Shown piece after piece: positions 1-6,156 of a DNA stretch of 14,749 nt. Position 1 is the stretch's first letter. Each line of letters begins with the position of its first letter. Source of the stretch: an uncultured Hyphomicrobiales bacterium (lineage in GTDB: Bacteria > Pseudomonadota > Alphaproteobacteria > Rhizobiales > Beijerinckiaceae); contig CAIXDD010000035.1 in NCBI GenBank assembly GCA_903918155.1, forward strand, positions 1 to 14,749, read 5' to 3'. Made by a program: the position numbers and the translations under genes. The notes beneath the pieces are model-generated. The model was not told the DNA's origin. It saw only the letters and a program-made list of their open reading frames with translations, and searched no databases.

Positions 1-2
1 CC

Positions 3-350
3 GCATGGGTGAAGGCGCGCGGCCCGGTGCGGCAGGACGTGTTTCTCGTCCATGGCGAAGAGGCCGCGCTCGCCGGCCTCGCGCAGCGCCTGCGCGGCGT
101 CGTGGCGCCCGAGCGCGTTTTCACGCCGACGCTCGATTCCTGCTACGAGCTGACGGCGCAGGGCGCGCGGCTCCTGGACGACGGCGCGCCGCATCGCATT
201 GCCCCTGAATCCGTGGGCCGGCTCGATTGGCACAACGACCTCTCCCGCCTGCTCATCGACATCGGCGCGAAAGTGGATGCGGCCGCCGACGACAAGGCCA
301 AGGCCGTCGTCCTGCGTCGGCTGCGGCGCGCGCTCGACGAGGCGGGCTGA
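3..350 (+). CDS. MBL-fold (beta-CASP type) hydrolase, C-terminal end only
   Basis: The frame is open from the first bases of the window to TGA at 348-350, so this is the 3' end of a gene that starts upstream; the GTG at 9 is an internal valine codon. The visible 115 residues begin with a strand-like segment, DVFLVHGEE, followed by a helix (LAGLAQRLRG) and VFTPTLDSCYEL. This resembles the RNA-specificity (RMMBL) module that closes beta-CASP metallo-beta-lactamase hydrolases, where a short strand ends in a conserved VHGE. The metal-binding HxHxDH core would lie outside the window, so catalytic competence cannot be judged. Family members act on RNA or are uncharacterised hydrolases in the cytoplasm. 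The family call rests on the VHGE segment and its surroundings; the exact subfamily is not resolved. Confidence 0.7.
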   Translation, partial: AWVKARGPVRQDVFLVHGEEAALAGLAQRLRGVVAPERVFTPTLDSCYELTAQGARLLDDGAPHRIAPESVGRLDWHNDLSRLLIDIGAKVDAAADDKAKAVVLRRLRRALDEAG

Positions 351-352
351 AC

Positions 353-388
353 GCCTGCGCCGCAGGCCATTGCCTTGGCCCGCGGGCC
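353..388. terminator. Possible terminator: two GC hairpins after the MBL-fold gene
   Basis: Three bases after the stop codon lies GCCTGC-gcc-GCAGGC (353-367), followed by the 12-base perfect palindrome GGCCCGCGGGCC (377-388). There is no T tract, so this is only a weak candidate for an end-of-transcript structure. Confidence 0.2.
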
Positions 389-440
389 GCTCTAGCCTTG
401 TCGCGCGCGTCTGAGAACGCGGCCCTGCGGGGAGGACGAG

Positions 441-648
441 ATGGCGAAGCCTTGCGCGCGCGTGACCTCTTGCGACATGCCGATCCTAAGCCGCCCCATT
501 GCGGCAGGACGCGGATTTCCTGAAGGAGGCGGCCGCTCTCAAGATCGACGTGACGCCCGTCTTCGCGCCGCAGATGAAGGCGCTCGTCGAACGCGCGCTC
601 GCCACGCCCAAGCCGCTCGCCGAACGGCTTGGCAAACTCATGCAATAA
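441..648 (+). pseudogene. Remnant of a TctC/Bug-type solute-binding protein gene
   Basis: The stretch 490-648 reads in one frame as about 52 residues ending at TAA (646-648): LRQDADFLKEAAALKIDVTP, then VFAPQMKALVERALATPKPL and a short tail. This is the usual C-terminal pattern of TctC/Bug periplasmic binding proteins (DPxFLxEAxKxxLxVxP, then LVxxxxATPxxL). It resembles the C-terminus of the intact TctC gene in this window (residues QDPASLEEAAKLRLPIQ). The frame is closed by TAA at 487-489. Upstream, GGGGAGGA at 429-436 sits four bases before ATG 441, which is in a different frame. I infer that the original start and leader survive at 441 and that most of the gene was lost by internal deletion. 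The short ORF from 441 reads through the tail out of frame and is not a credible protein. Confidence 0.6.
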
Positions 649-704
649 GGCTTTGATGCGCGGGGCGCCTTGCGTCCGCGTCGCTCACAACGTTTGGGGA
701 GAGA

Positions 705-1697
705 ATGACCCGTCCGCTGCAATTGACCATGGCCTGCGGGCCCTACGACCGCATGGAGGCGCTGGCGCAAGGGCTTGTCCAGCCCGAAGGGATCGACCTT
801 CGCTATCTCGCCATCCAGTCGCCGCCGGAAATTTTCGCGCGCATGATCAAGACGCGCTCCTTCGACATCGCCGAAATGTCGCTGGCCCATTATTGCATCA
901 TGCGCTCGCGGGGCGAGTTCCCCTTCGTCGCGCTGCCGATCTTTCCCTCGCGCGTCTTCCGCCACGGCTATATCTACGTCAACAAGAACGCAGGCATCCG
1001 CGAGGCGCGCGATCTCGCCGGCAAGCGCGTGGGCGTGCAGGAATATCGCCAGACCGCGGGCGTGTGGATCCGCGGCATCCTGCAGCATGAATATGGCGTG
1101 GATCTTCAGTCCATCATATGGCTTGAAGGCGGCGTGAACGAGGCGCGCGGGCCCGATCACGAGATGGACCTGCGCCCGACGCGCCCCATCAAGCTGGAGC
1201 TGATCGCCGAAGGGCGCACGCTCAACGACATGCTGGAGGCGGGCGAGATCGACGCCTATTTCGGCGCGCGCCGCCCCGCCGCGCTCGACAAGGGCAAGAA
1301 TGTCGCGCGTCTGTTTCCCGATTACCGCGCGCGCGAGAAGGATTTCTATCAGCGCACGGGCTTCCATCCGATCATGCATACGCTGGTGATGCGCGAGGAT
1401 CTGTATCAGGAGCATCCCTGGATCGCCGAAAGCCTCTACAAGGCGGCCAACGAGTCCAAGGCGCATGCGCTCAAGCAGATGCGCTTTTCAGGCGCGCAGC
1501 GCTGGATGTTGCCGTGGCTGTTCGACGAAATCGCGGAAATGGACGCGCTGATGGGGCCCGATCCCTGGCCTTACGGCGTGGTGGCCAACGAAAAGATCCT
1601 CAACGCCTTCCGCGGCTATCTGGTGGAGCAGGCGTTTCTTGAGAGGGCTTTGCCCATCGAGGAGCTGTTTGCGCCCATCGTCGGCTGGACCGAATGA
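705..1697 (+). CDS. PBP2-fold protein of the 4,5-dihydroxyphthalate decarboxylase family
   Basis: This 330-residue protein has the two-lobed type 2 periplasmic-binding fold typical of proteins annotated as 4,5-dihydroxyphthalate decarboxylase or as ABC substrate-binding protein. Visible segments are LTMACGPYDRMEAL at the N-terminus, FDIAEMSLAHY near residue 63, a first-lobe stretch with FPSRVFRHGYIYVN near 86-99, the hinge-like DLAGKRVGVQEYRQTAGVW near 107-125, and GEIDAYFGARRP near 181. Length fits the family (about 320-340). There is no signal peptide, so it is probably cytoplasmic, which favours an enzyme (decarboxylation of a dihydroxylated aromatic acid) over a transport receptor. The substrate cannot be deduced. 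Start: ATG 705 follows GGGGAGAG at 697-703. The gene sits alone, after the decayed binding-protein gene and convergent with the monooxygenase; no phthalate ring-hydroxylating genes are adjacent. Confidence 0.8.
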   Translation: MTRPLQLTMACGPYDRMEALAQGLVQPEGIDLRYLAIQSPPEIFARMIKTRSFDIAEMSLAHYCIMRSRGEFPFVALPIFPSRVFRHGYIYVNKNAGIREARDLAGKRVGVQEYRQTAGVWIRGILQHEYGVDLQSIIWLEGGVNEARGPDHEMDLRPTRPIKLELIAEGRTLNDMLEAGEIDAYFGARRPAALDKGKNVARLFPDYRAREKDFYQRTGFHPIMHTLVMREDLYQEHPWIAESLYKAANESKAHALKQMRFSGAQRWMLPWLFDEIAEMDALMGPDPWPYGVVANEKILNAFRGYLVEQAFLERALPIEELFAPIVGWTE

Positions 1698-1700
1698 AAG

Positions 1701-1733
1701 CGGGCGCGCCCGGCCGTTCGCCGCTGCGCGCCC
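1701..1733. terminator. Possible bidirectional terminator between convergent genes
   Basis: CGGGCGCGCCCG (1701-1712) is a perfect palindrome just after the stop codon. GGGCGCG (1702-1708) can also pair with CGCGCCC (1727-1733). It lies in the 54-base gap between two convergent genes. No clear T tract follows, so the call is weak. Confidence 0.25.
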
Positions 1734-1751
1734 TGCGTTCCTTTCGCTCGC

Positions 1752-2789
1752 CTATTGCGCGGCCATGGCGGCTTTTTGGCCGTTGAAGGGCTGGATGATC
1801 TCCTCGCCGATCTGTCGCGCGTTCTCCACGCTGGGCAGGAATTTGCACAGGATCAGCTCGAGGCCCATGTCGCGGAAGCGGCCGAGCTGGGCCTGTATCT
1901 CCTGCGGCGTGCCGATGCAGCCGGCTTTCATATTCGGCAGCATGCGGCGCTTGAGCTTGCGTTCGTCCTTTTCGGGATCGAACTCCAGCACGCGCGCCAC
2001 CGTCGATTCAAAAGCCTCGTCGGCGTTGCGCCCGATCGCGATGAAGGGATTGAGCGCGAAGCGTATCTTGCGGCCGAAGGCGTCCGCGCGCCGGCTCATG
2101 TCGGCGATGCCGGCTTCGATGGCGCGCAGCACGTCGTCGGTCGTCTCGGCGTCCTTGGGGTAATTGATGAACCACCAATCGCAGGTCTGCGCGACGAAAT
2201 CGCGGCCCTGATCGCTGGCGCTCACGGAATATAATTCCGGCGGCTGCGAGGCGGGCTTCAGCAACAGGCGGGCGTTGTCGATCTTGTAGAACTCGCCGTC
2301 GAGGCTGAAGGAGTCATTGCGCCACAGGCCCTGGACGATGGAGAGGAATTCGCGCGCGCGCGCATAGCGCGCGTCGCCTTGCAGCATCGTGCCGCCGAAC
2401 ATCTTGAATTCTTCGTCGTACCAGCCGTTCACCACATTCAGCGCCATGCCGTTCTTGCACATGCGGTCGAGCGTGACGGACATTTTCGCCGTGAGCACGG
2501 GATCGAGCAGGCCGGGATGGATGGCGACCAGCGCGCGGATCTTTTCGAACCGCGAGGCCATGGCGCCGGCGAGAATCCAGGCGTGCATGTCGCTGCCCAG
2601 ATGGCGTTCGGCGAACAGGCAGAGATCGAAGCCGACCGCATCCGCCGTGGTGAGCAGGTCGAGCCCATGTTCGAATTGCTGGTCGCGCGTTCCCGGCGCA
2701 AGGGGTTTTAGCGCGTTCGCGTTCGATTGGGCGATTTCCGGCGAGCCCACAGTCGCCATCGGAATGGGGGCGTAGAGGCCGAAATGCAT
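1752..2789 (-). CDS. LLM-class flavin-dependent monooxygenase (SfnG/RutA-like)
   Basis: A 345-residue bacterial-luciferase-like oxidoreductase with a TIM-barrel fold. These enzymes use reduced FMN from a separate reductase and O2 to oxidise substrates such as alkanesulfonates, dimethylsulfone or pyrimidines. Visible features are the opening strand MHFGLYAPIP, the pattern GFDLCLFAERHLGSDMHAW (near 57-75, with the AERH segment of the active-site face), and NVVNGWYDEEFKMFGG (near 118-133), which matches the N-(I/V)-V-x-G-W-x-x-x-E segment of SfnG and RutA types. SVSASDQGRDF falls near 190 in the FMN phosphate-binding area. Start: the ATG at 2789 has GGAGGA five bases upstream; the in-frame TTG at 2801 would place the ribosome site inside the gene, so I reject it. 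No flavin reductase gene is nearby. It lies downstream of the LysR gene on the same strand, a likely regulatory partner. The substrate is unknown. Confidence 0.87.
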   Translation of the reverse strand: MHFGLYAPIPMATVGSPEIAQSNANALKPLAPGTRDQQFEHGLDLLTTADAVGFDLCLFAERHLGSDMHAWILAGAMASRFEKIRALVAIHPGLLDPVLTAKMSVTLDRMCKNGMALNVVNGWYDEEFKMFGGTMLQGDARYARAREFLSIVQGLWRNDSFSLDGEFYKIDNARLLLKPASQPPELYSVSASDQGRDFVAQTCDWWFINYPKDAETTDDVLRAIEAGIADMSRRADAFGRKIRFALNPFIAIGRNADEAFESTVARVLEFDPEKDERKLKRRMLPNMKAGCIGTPQEIQAQLGRFRDMGLELILCKFLPSVENARQIGEEIIQPFNGQKAAMAAQ

Positions 2790-2793
2790 GTCT

Positions 2794-2799
2794 TCCTCC
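2794..2799 (-). promoter_or_regulatory. Ribosome binding site that fixes the monooxygenase start
   Basis: GGAGGA on the minus strand lies five bases upstream of ATG 2789. Its position decides in favour of this ATG over the in-frame TTG at 2801. Confidence 0.8.
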
Positions 2800-3017
2800 A
2801 AAATTCAGGCGCCGGCGGAGGCGCTCTTCATGGGCGCCAGTGGGCCACGCCCGGCGCGCGGGCGCAAGGGGCGGCCGCGCGGGACGGCTTAGGGCGAACA
2901 AAGGCGCTCGGCCTGCAATTTTTTGTTTAAATACCTGAAATAAGACTGTTCACGCGTGATCCGGCGGCTATCGTCCGGCGCGACTTTATTTCGATTTATG
3001 CAATTCTGCATTCCAGA
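2800..3017. promoter_or_regulatory. AT-rich control region between the LysR and monooxygenase genes
   Basis: This 218-base gap contains a block (about 2917-3011) far richer in A and T than the surrounding genes, with runs such as ATTTTTTGTTTAAAT. It holds two dyads: the perfect palindrome TCACGCGTGA (2950-2959) and ATGCA-attc-TGCAT (2998-3011). The layout fits a promoter with an operator for the minus-strand monooxygenase gene, possibly bound by the neighbouring LysR protein. No clean -35/-10 pair could be fixed by eye. The part nearest the gene (2800-2900) is GC-rich and would be 5' leader. Confidence 0.4.
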
Positions 3018-3935
3018 TCAGGCGCCGCCCCAATCCTGCGCCCGAAAGCGCGCCGCCAGATATTTGAGGAACAGGCGCACGACCTGCCGCTCCCTGGCGG
3101 CCTGGGAATAGAAGGCGCGGATCGATTGTTCGGGCGCGGCGTAGTCGGCGAGCACGCGGGTGAGCCGGCCTTCCGCGATGTCCTGAGCGACGCAGAAGGC
3201 GGGCAGAAGCGCGACGCCGGCGCCGTCGAGCGTCATATAGCGCATCGCGATGGCGCTGCCCGGCGCGACGATGCCGGAGACTTTCACCGTCTGCGCGCCC
3301 TGCGGGCCGGTGAAGCGCCAGCCGCCGCTTGCGAAGGGGCGGGTGGTGACGAGGCAGGAATGCGCGAGCAGGTCGCGCGGCGTGCGCGGCTCGCCCGCGC
3401 GCGCGAGATAGGCGGGGGAAGCGCAGGCGTACCAGGCCATGCGGCCGAGCTGGCGCATGAGCAGGCTGGACTCGCGCGGGCGCGTGAAGCGGATCAGCAC
3501 GTCGGCGCCATAGCCGCGCGGGTCGAATGTGTTGCGCGTATTGTCGCCCACCGTGAGCGTCACCTCCACGTCGGGATAGGCCAGCATGAAGCTCGTCACC
3601 GCCTTGCCCATCTCCATCGTGCCGAAAGACATGGGCGCAACCACATTGAGCCGGCCGGAGGGGCTGTCGGTCAGGGCTTTGAGCGCGCGCTCCTCCTCCT
3701 CGACCTCGGCGAGGATGCGCACGCAGAAATCGAAGTAACGGGCGCCGGCGTCGGTCAGGCTCACCTCGCGCGTCGTGCGGTTGAGCACGCGCACGCCAAG
3801 GTCCGCCTCAAGCTGCTGCACGCGGCGGGTGACGAGGGCGGGGGAGGCGGCGAGTTCGCGGGCGGCGGTCAGAAAGCTGCGCGCGCGGGCCACGCGCACG
3901 AAGGCGTCCATCTCCAGCAGGCGATTGGCGGGCAC
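3018..3935 (-). CDS. LysR-family transcriptional regulator
   Basis: A 305-residue protein of standard LysR length. The N-terminal winged helix-turn-helix spans about residues 8-66: MDAFVRVARARSFLTAAREL, then SPALVTRRVQQLEADLGVRV and LNRTTREVSLTDAG, the classic LysR signature. The effector-binding lobes follow from about residue 94 (RLNVVAPMSFG) to the end. The sequence style (SPALVTRRVQQLE, LNRTTR, MxLGxM-type lobe) is that of the large group resembling CrgA/DsdC-like regulators, whose inducers are diverse small acids. Start: GTG at 3935 with GGGAGGA on the minus strand about eight bases upstream; an in-frame ATG nine codons on (MDAF) is the alternative. The gene is divergent from the cupin gene and upstream of the monooxygenase gene on the same strand. 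Either could be its target; no effector can be named. Confidence 0.93.
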   Translation of the reverse strand: MPANRLLEMDAFVRVARARSFLTAARELAASPALVTRRVQQLEADLGVRVLNRTTREVSLTDAGARYFDFCVRILAEVEEEERALKALTDSPSGRLNVVAPMSFGTMEMGKAVTSFMLAYPDVEVTLTVGDNTRNTFDPRGYGADVLIRFTRPRESSLLMRQLGRMAWYACASPAYLARAGEPRTPRDLLAHSCLVTTRPFASGGWRFTGPQGAQTVKVSGIVAPGSAIAMRYMTLDGAGVALLPAFCVAQDIAEGRLTRVLADYAAPEQSIRAFYSQAARERQVVRLFLKYLAARFRAQDWGGA

Positions 3936-4015
3936 GTGCGGCGTCCTCCCGCGCCAGGCGTCGGCGCGCGGCGCAGAATGCCCCTTGCGGGGGCCCGCGA
4001 AAAGCCCCGTCGCGC

Positions 4016-4043
4016 TTTACGCGCGCCCGGCTTGGGGCATAAT
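4016..4043 (+). promoter_or_regulatory. Candidate sigma-70 promoter of the cupin gene
   Basis: TTTACG (4016-4021, four of six to TTGACA) and CATAAT (4038-4043, five of six to TATAAT) are separated by 16 bases. Transcription would begin near 4050, leaving a leader of about 40 bases before ATG 4092. It lies in the 156-base divergent gap beside the LysR gene, where LysR-type autoregulation is common. Confidence 0.55.
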
Positions 4044-4091
4044 GCGCGCCACGGCCGCCGCGCAGGCAGGCGGCGCATGAGGGAGGCAAGC

Positions 4092-4694
4092 ATGTCCGCC
4101 GCACAGGCGCTGTTCGAGCGTTTCATCACCGACGTCCACGCCGTCTGGGCGCAGGAAAGCGACATGGGCAAGCGCATGGAGCGCACGCGTCCGCTGTTCG
4201 AGAAACTCGTGCGCGAGCCCGCCATGCAGGCGGAATCGGCGCATTGGCCCTCCACCGAGGGGCATAAGAACCTGCTGCTGCACACCGACGCCGAATATGG
4301 ATTCATCATCAACGCCGTCGTGCGCGCGCCCCATCGCAAGGGCAGCGTGCATGATCATTCCACCGCCTGGGTGCTCTACGGCCTGCTGGCGGGCACGGAA
4401 TCGCTGGAGCGTTACGACCGGCTCGACGACGGCTCCAAGCCCGATTATGCGGAAGTTCGGCTGGCCAGCGTCACCACCGGCGGCGCCGGCCAGGTGGACC
4501 TTGTGCCGCCCTACAATATTCATGCGGAGCAGGGCGGGCCGGATCGCTCCGTGGCGCTGATCTTCCGCAGCGAGCGCCTTGTGGGGCGCGTGCTGCAGCA
4601 CGGCTACAATCTCGCCGACAATAGCGTGATCCAGCGCTACGGCCCCACGCAAATTCCCTATGCGCTCGGGCAGGACGCGCCGCAGGCGGCGTGA
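4092..4694 (+). CDS. Cupin protein, cysteine-dioxygenase-like metal-dependent enzyme
   Basis: A 200-residue cytoplasmic protein with the double-stranded beta-helix look of predicted metal-dependent enzymes related to cysteine dioxygenase. The likely metal ligands are visible: H87 and H89 in SVHDHSTAW and H144 in PYNIHAEQ, a spacing close to the three-histidine iron site of thiol dioxygenases (H86, H88, H140 in the mammalian enzyme). E103 in GTESLERYDRLDDG follows the glutamate-bearing strand of cupins. The helical N-terminus (1-60) is also usual for the group. A thiol or small-acid oxidation reaction is plausible, but the substrate is unknown. Start: ATG 4092 follows GAGGGAGG at 4079-4086. 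An apparent longer frame running in from 3126 is only the antisense of the LysR gene. It is divergent from the LysR gene, with a candidate promoter at 4016-4043. Confidence 0.82.
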   Translation: MSAAQALFERFITDVHAVWAQESDMGKRMERTRPLFEKLVREPAMQAESAHWPSTEGHKNLLLHTDAEYGFIINAVVRAPHRKGSVHDHSTAWVLYGLLAGTESLERYDRLDDGSKPDYAEVRLASVTTGGAGQVDLVPPYNIHAEQGGPDRSVALIFRSERLVGRVLQHGYNLADNSVIQRYGPTQIPYALGQDAPQAA

Positions 4695-4705
4695 GCTTTC
4701 GCGGC

Positions 4706-4731
4706 CGGCGGCGAGCGCTCACTCGCCGCCG
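4706..4731. terminator. Perfect 10-bp hairpin shared by two convergent gene ends
   Basis: CGGCGGCGAG (4706-4715) and CTCGCCGCCG (4722-4731) are exact inverted repeats around the six-base loop CGCTCA. The stop codon of the minus-strand TctC gene (4719-4721) lies in the loop and its last codons form one arm. It sits in the 24-base gap between convergent genes and could stop transcription from both sides, although no T tract follows. Confidence 0.4.
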
Positions 4732-5771
4732 TAGACCGCTTTCATTTTCTGCGTCAGCGCGTCCGGCAATTCGATGAGATCGGCGACGAGCCGCGCGACG
4801 TCCTCGCCGCTCTTGCGCTGGATCGGCAGGCGCAATTTGGCGGCCTCTTCCAGACTTGCGGGATCTTGCGCCATCTTGTCGAAGCCGCGCCGCAGCGCGT
4901 CCACGCGCTCGCGCGGGGTTTCCGGCGTCGTGAAGAAGGACACGCCGACCTCCACCGTGCTCATCAGCGCGTCCAATATGCGGCGCTCTTCCTCATTGCG
5001 CGCCAATTCCACGACGCTTGGCGTATGCGGCAGGCTCGGGTGGCGGCTCTGCGCGAATTGCACGAGCGGCTTCACCTTGCCCTCCGGCAACCAGCTGGGA
5101 TGGTTCGCCTCCAGCGATTCCCATGAAATGTTCATGCCTTCCGTCTCGCCGCGCTCCACGGCGAGCATGGCGTCGCCCGAGCCCTTGTAGCCCATGACGA
5201 ATTTGAACTTGTATCCCAGCAGCCTGTTCATCACGCCGGGATAGATGGAGATCGTGGAGCTTGCGCCGGTGCCCGCCATCACGATCTCTTCGCGCAGCGC
5301 CTCCTGCGGCGTGGAGGCTTTCACCGATGCGCGCAGGATGACCAGCGCGACCTGCGAATTGGCGCGGCCGATCCATTCGAGCTTGCTGGCGTCGAAGCGC
5401 ACGCCCTGCACGCCGAATTTCTGGTCGAGCGCGATGGTGGGCGCGGCGATCGCCATCACGCTGCCGTCGCGCGGCGCGGAATTATAGACATGGTTGACGG
5501 CCTGCAGGCTTCCTGCGCCCGGCATGTTGCGGATGACGATGGTCGGCGCGCCGGGCACGTGACGGCCCATGTGGCGGGAGAGCAGGCGCGCGTAATTGTC
5601 ATTCGCGCCGCCCACCGGATAGCCCACGATGAGATCGATGGAGCGGCCGCGATAGAAGGCTTCCTGCGCGCCGGCCGATGGCGCGGCGCCGAGAACGAAG
5701 AGCCCGCAGGCGGCGCCGCAAGCCGCTCGCCCGCGCAGGCGCGGTTTCACTCCAGTGCGCTTGTGCGCCAT
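4719..5771 (-). CDS. TctC/Bug-family periplasmic solute-binding protein
   Basis: A secreted binding protein of about 350 residues, the receptor component of tripartite tricarboxylate transporters, which typically binds carboxylates or amides in the periplasm. The signal peptide is clear: a basic N-terminus (MAHKRTGVKPRLRGR), a small hydrophobic stretch (about 16-34), then AGA-Q at 35/36 as the probable cleavage site. The mature protein starts QEAFYRGRSIDLIVGYPVGG, the family's first strand and loop, followed by NDNYARLLSRHMGRHVPG and IVIRNMPGAGS. The C-terminus has the family helix (QDPASLEEAAKLRLPIQ). Start: ATG 5771 has GGGGAG seven bases upstream; ATG 5777, two codons earlier, is too close to that site. 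TctA and TctB membrane genes are absent on both sides, so this is an orphan receptor. It lies downstream of the tRNA on the same strand and converges on the cupin gene. Confidence 0.87.
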   Translation of the reverse strand: MAHKRTGVKPRLRGRAACGAACGLFVLGAAPSAGAQEAFYRGRSIDLIVGYPVGGANDNYARLLSRHMGRHVPGAPTIVIRNMPGAGSLQAVNHVYNSAPRDGSVMAIAAPTIALDQKFGVQGVRFDASKLEWIGRANSQVALVILRASVKASTPQEALREEIVMAGTGASSTISIYPGVMNRLLGYKFKFVMGYKGSGDAMLAVERGETEGMNISWESLEANHPSWLPEGKVKPLVQFAQSRHPSLPHTPSVVELARNEEERRILDALMSTVEVGVSFFTTPETPRERVDALRRGFDKMAQDPASLEEAAKLRLPIQRKSGEDVARLVADLIELPDALTQKMKAVYGGE

Positions 5772-5907
5772 GCGCATACTCCCCTGTCCGCCGGGCTTTG
5801 GAACGCCGGCTTTGCAAGAAAGCATAGCAAGGCTTCGGCGCTTGTCCACGCGCGATCCGCGCCCGAAGGCGGCGCAGGCTCAAAGGGGCAAGGGGAGAGG
5901 CACGAAC

Positions 5908-5982
<75 letters not shown>

Positions 5983-6002
5983 GTCGGCGAGAAGCCGGCT
6001 GT

Positions 6003-6031
6003 GAGCTAGCAGTCCCGCGCCGCTTGCGCAA
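6003..6031 (-). promoter_or_regulatory. Weak candidate promoter of the tRNA-Thr gene
   Basis: On the minus strand TTGCGC (6031-6026) and TAGCTC (6008-6003) are 17 bases apart and end 20 bases before the tRNA. Spacing and distance fit, but each box matches the sigma-70 consensus at only about half its positions. Confidence 0.3.
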
Positions 6032-6085
6032 TCCTTAACCAGCCGCCTGCGGAGCCCCGGCCCGGTCGGCGGGCTGCGCGGCCGC

Positions 6086-6115
6086 AAAAAAAAGCCCCGC
6101 GGTCGCCCGCGGGGC
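6086..6115 (-). terminator. Intrinsic terminator of the MFS transporter gene
   Basis: On the minus strand a nine-base-pair GC stem (6115-6107 with 6102-6094) closes a four-base loop and is followed directly by eight T residues (6093-6086). It lies about 40 bases past the MFS stop codon, a textbook rho-independent terminator, and separates that gene from the downstream tRNA. Confidence 0.9.
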
Positions 6116-6156
6116 CTGTTCGAAAGAGGGGCGGCGCGGGGCCGCCCCGTCGATCC

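Noticed and set aside
486..1466. Minus-strand 326-codon open frame opposite the phthalate-decarboxylase-like gene
   Set aside because: It runs across the pseudogene and the antisense of a well-supported gene; no family features or ribosome site.
2790..2801. TTG start at 2801 for the flavin monooxygenase
   Set aside because: The extra four codons are the ribosome site itself read as GAG-GAA; ATG 2789 begins the conserved first strand.
3126..4091. Long plus-strand open frame running into the cupin gene, suggesting a 522-residue protein
   Set aside because: It is the antisense of the LysR gene, low in complexity (Ala, Gly, His, Arg rich), and joins the cupin frame by chance; a good ribosome site and promoter precede ATG 4092.
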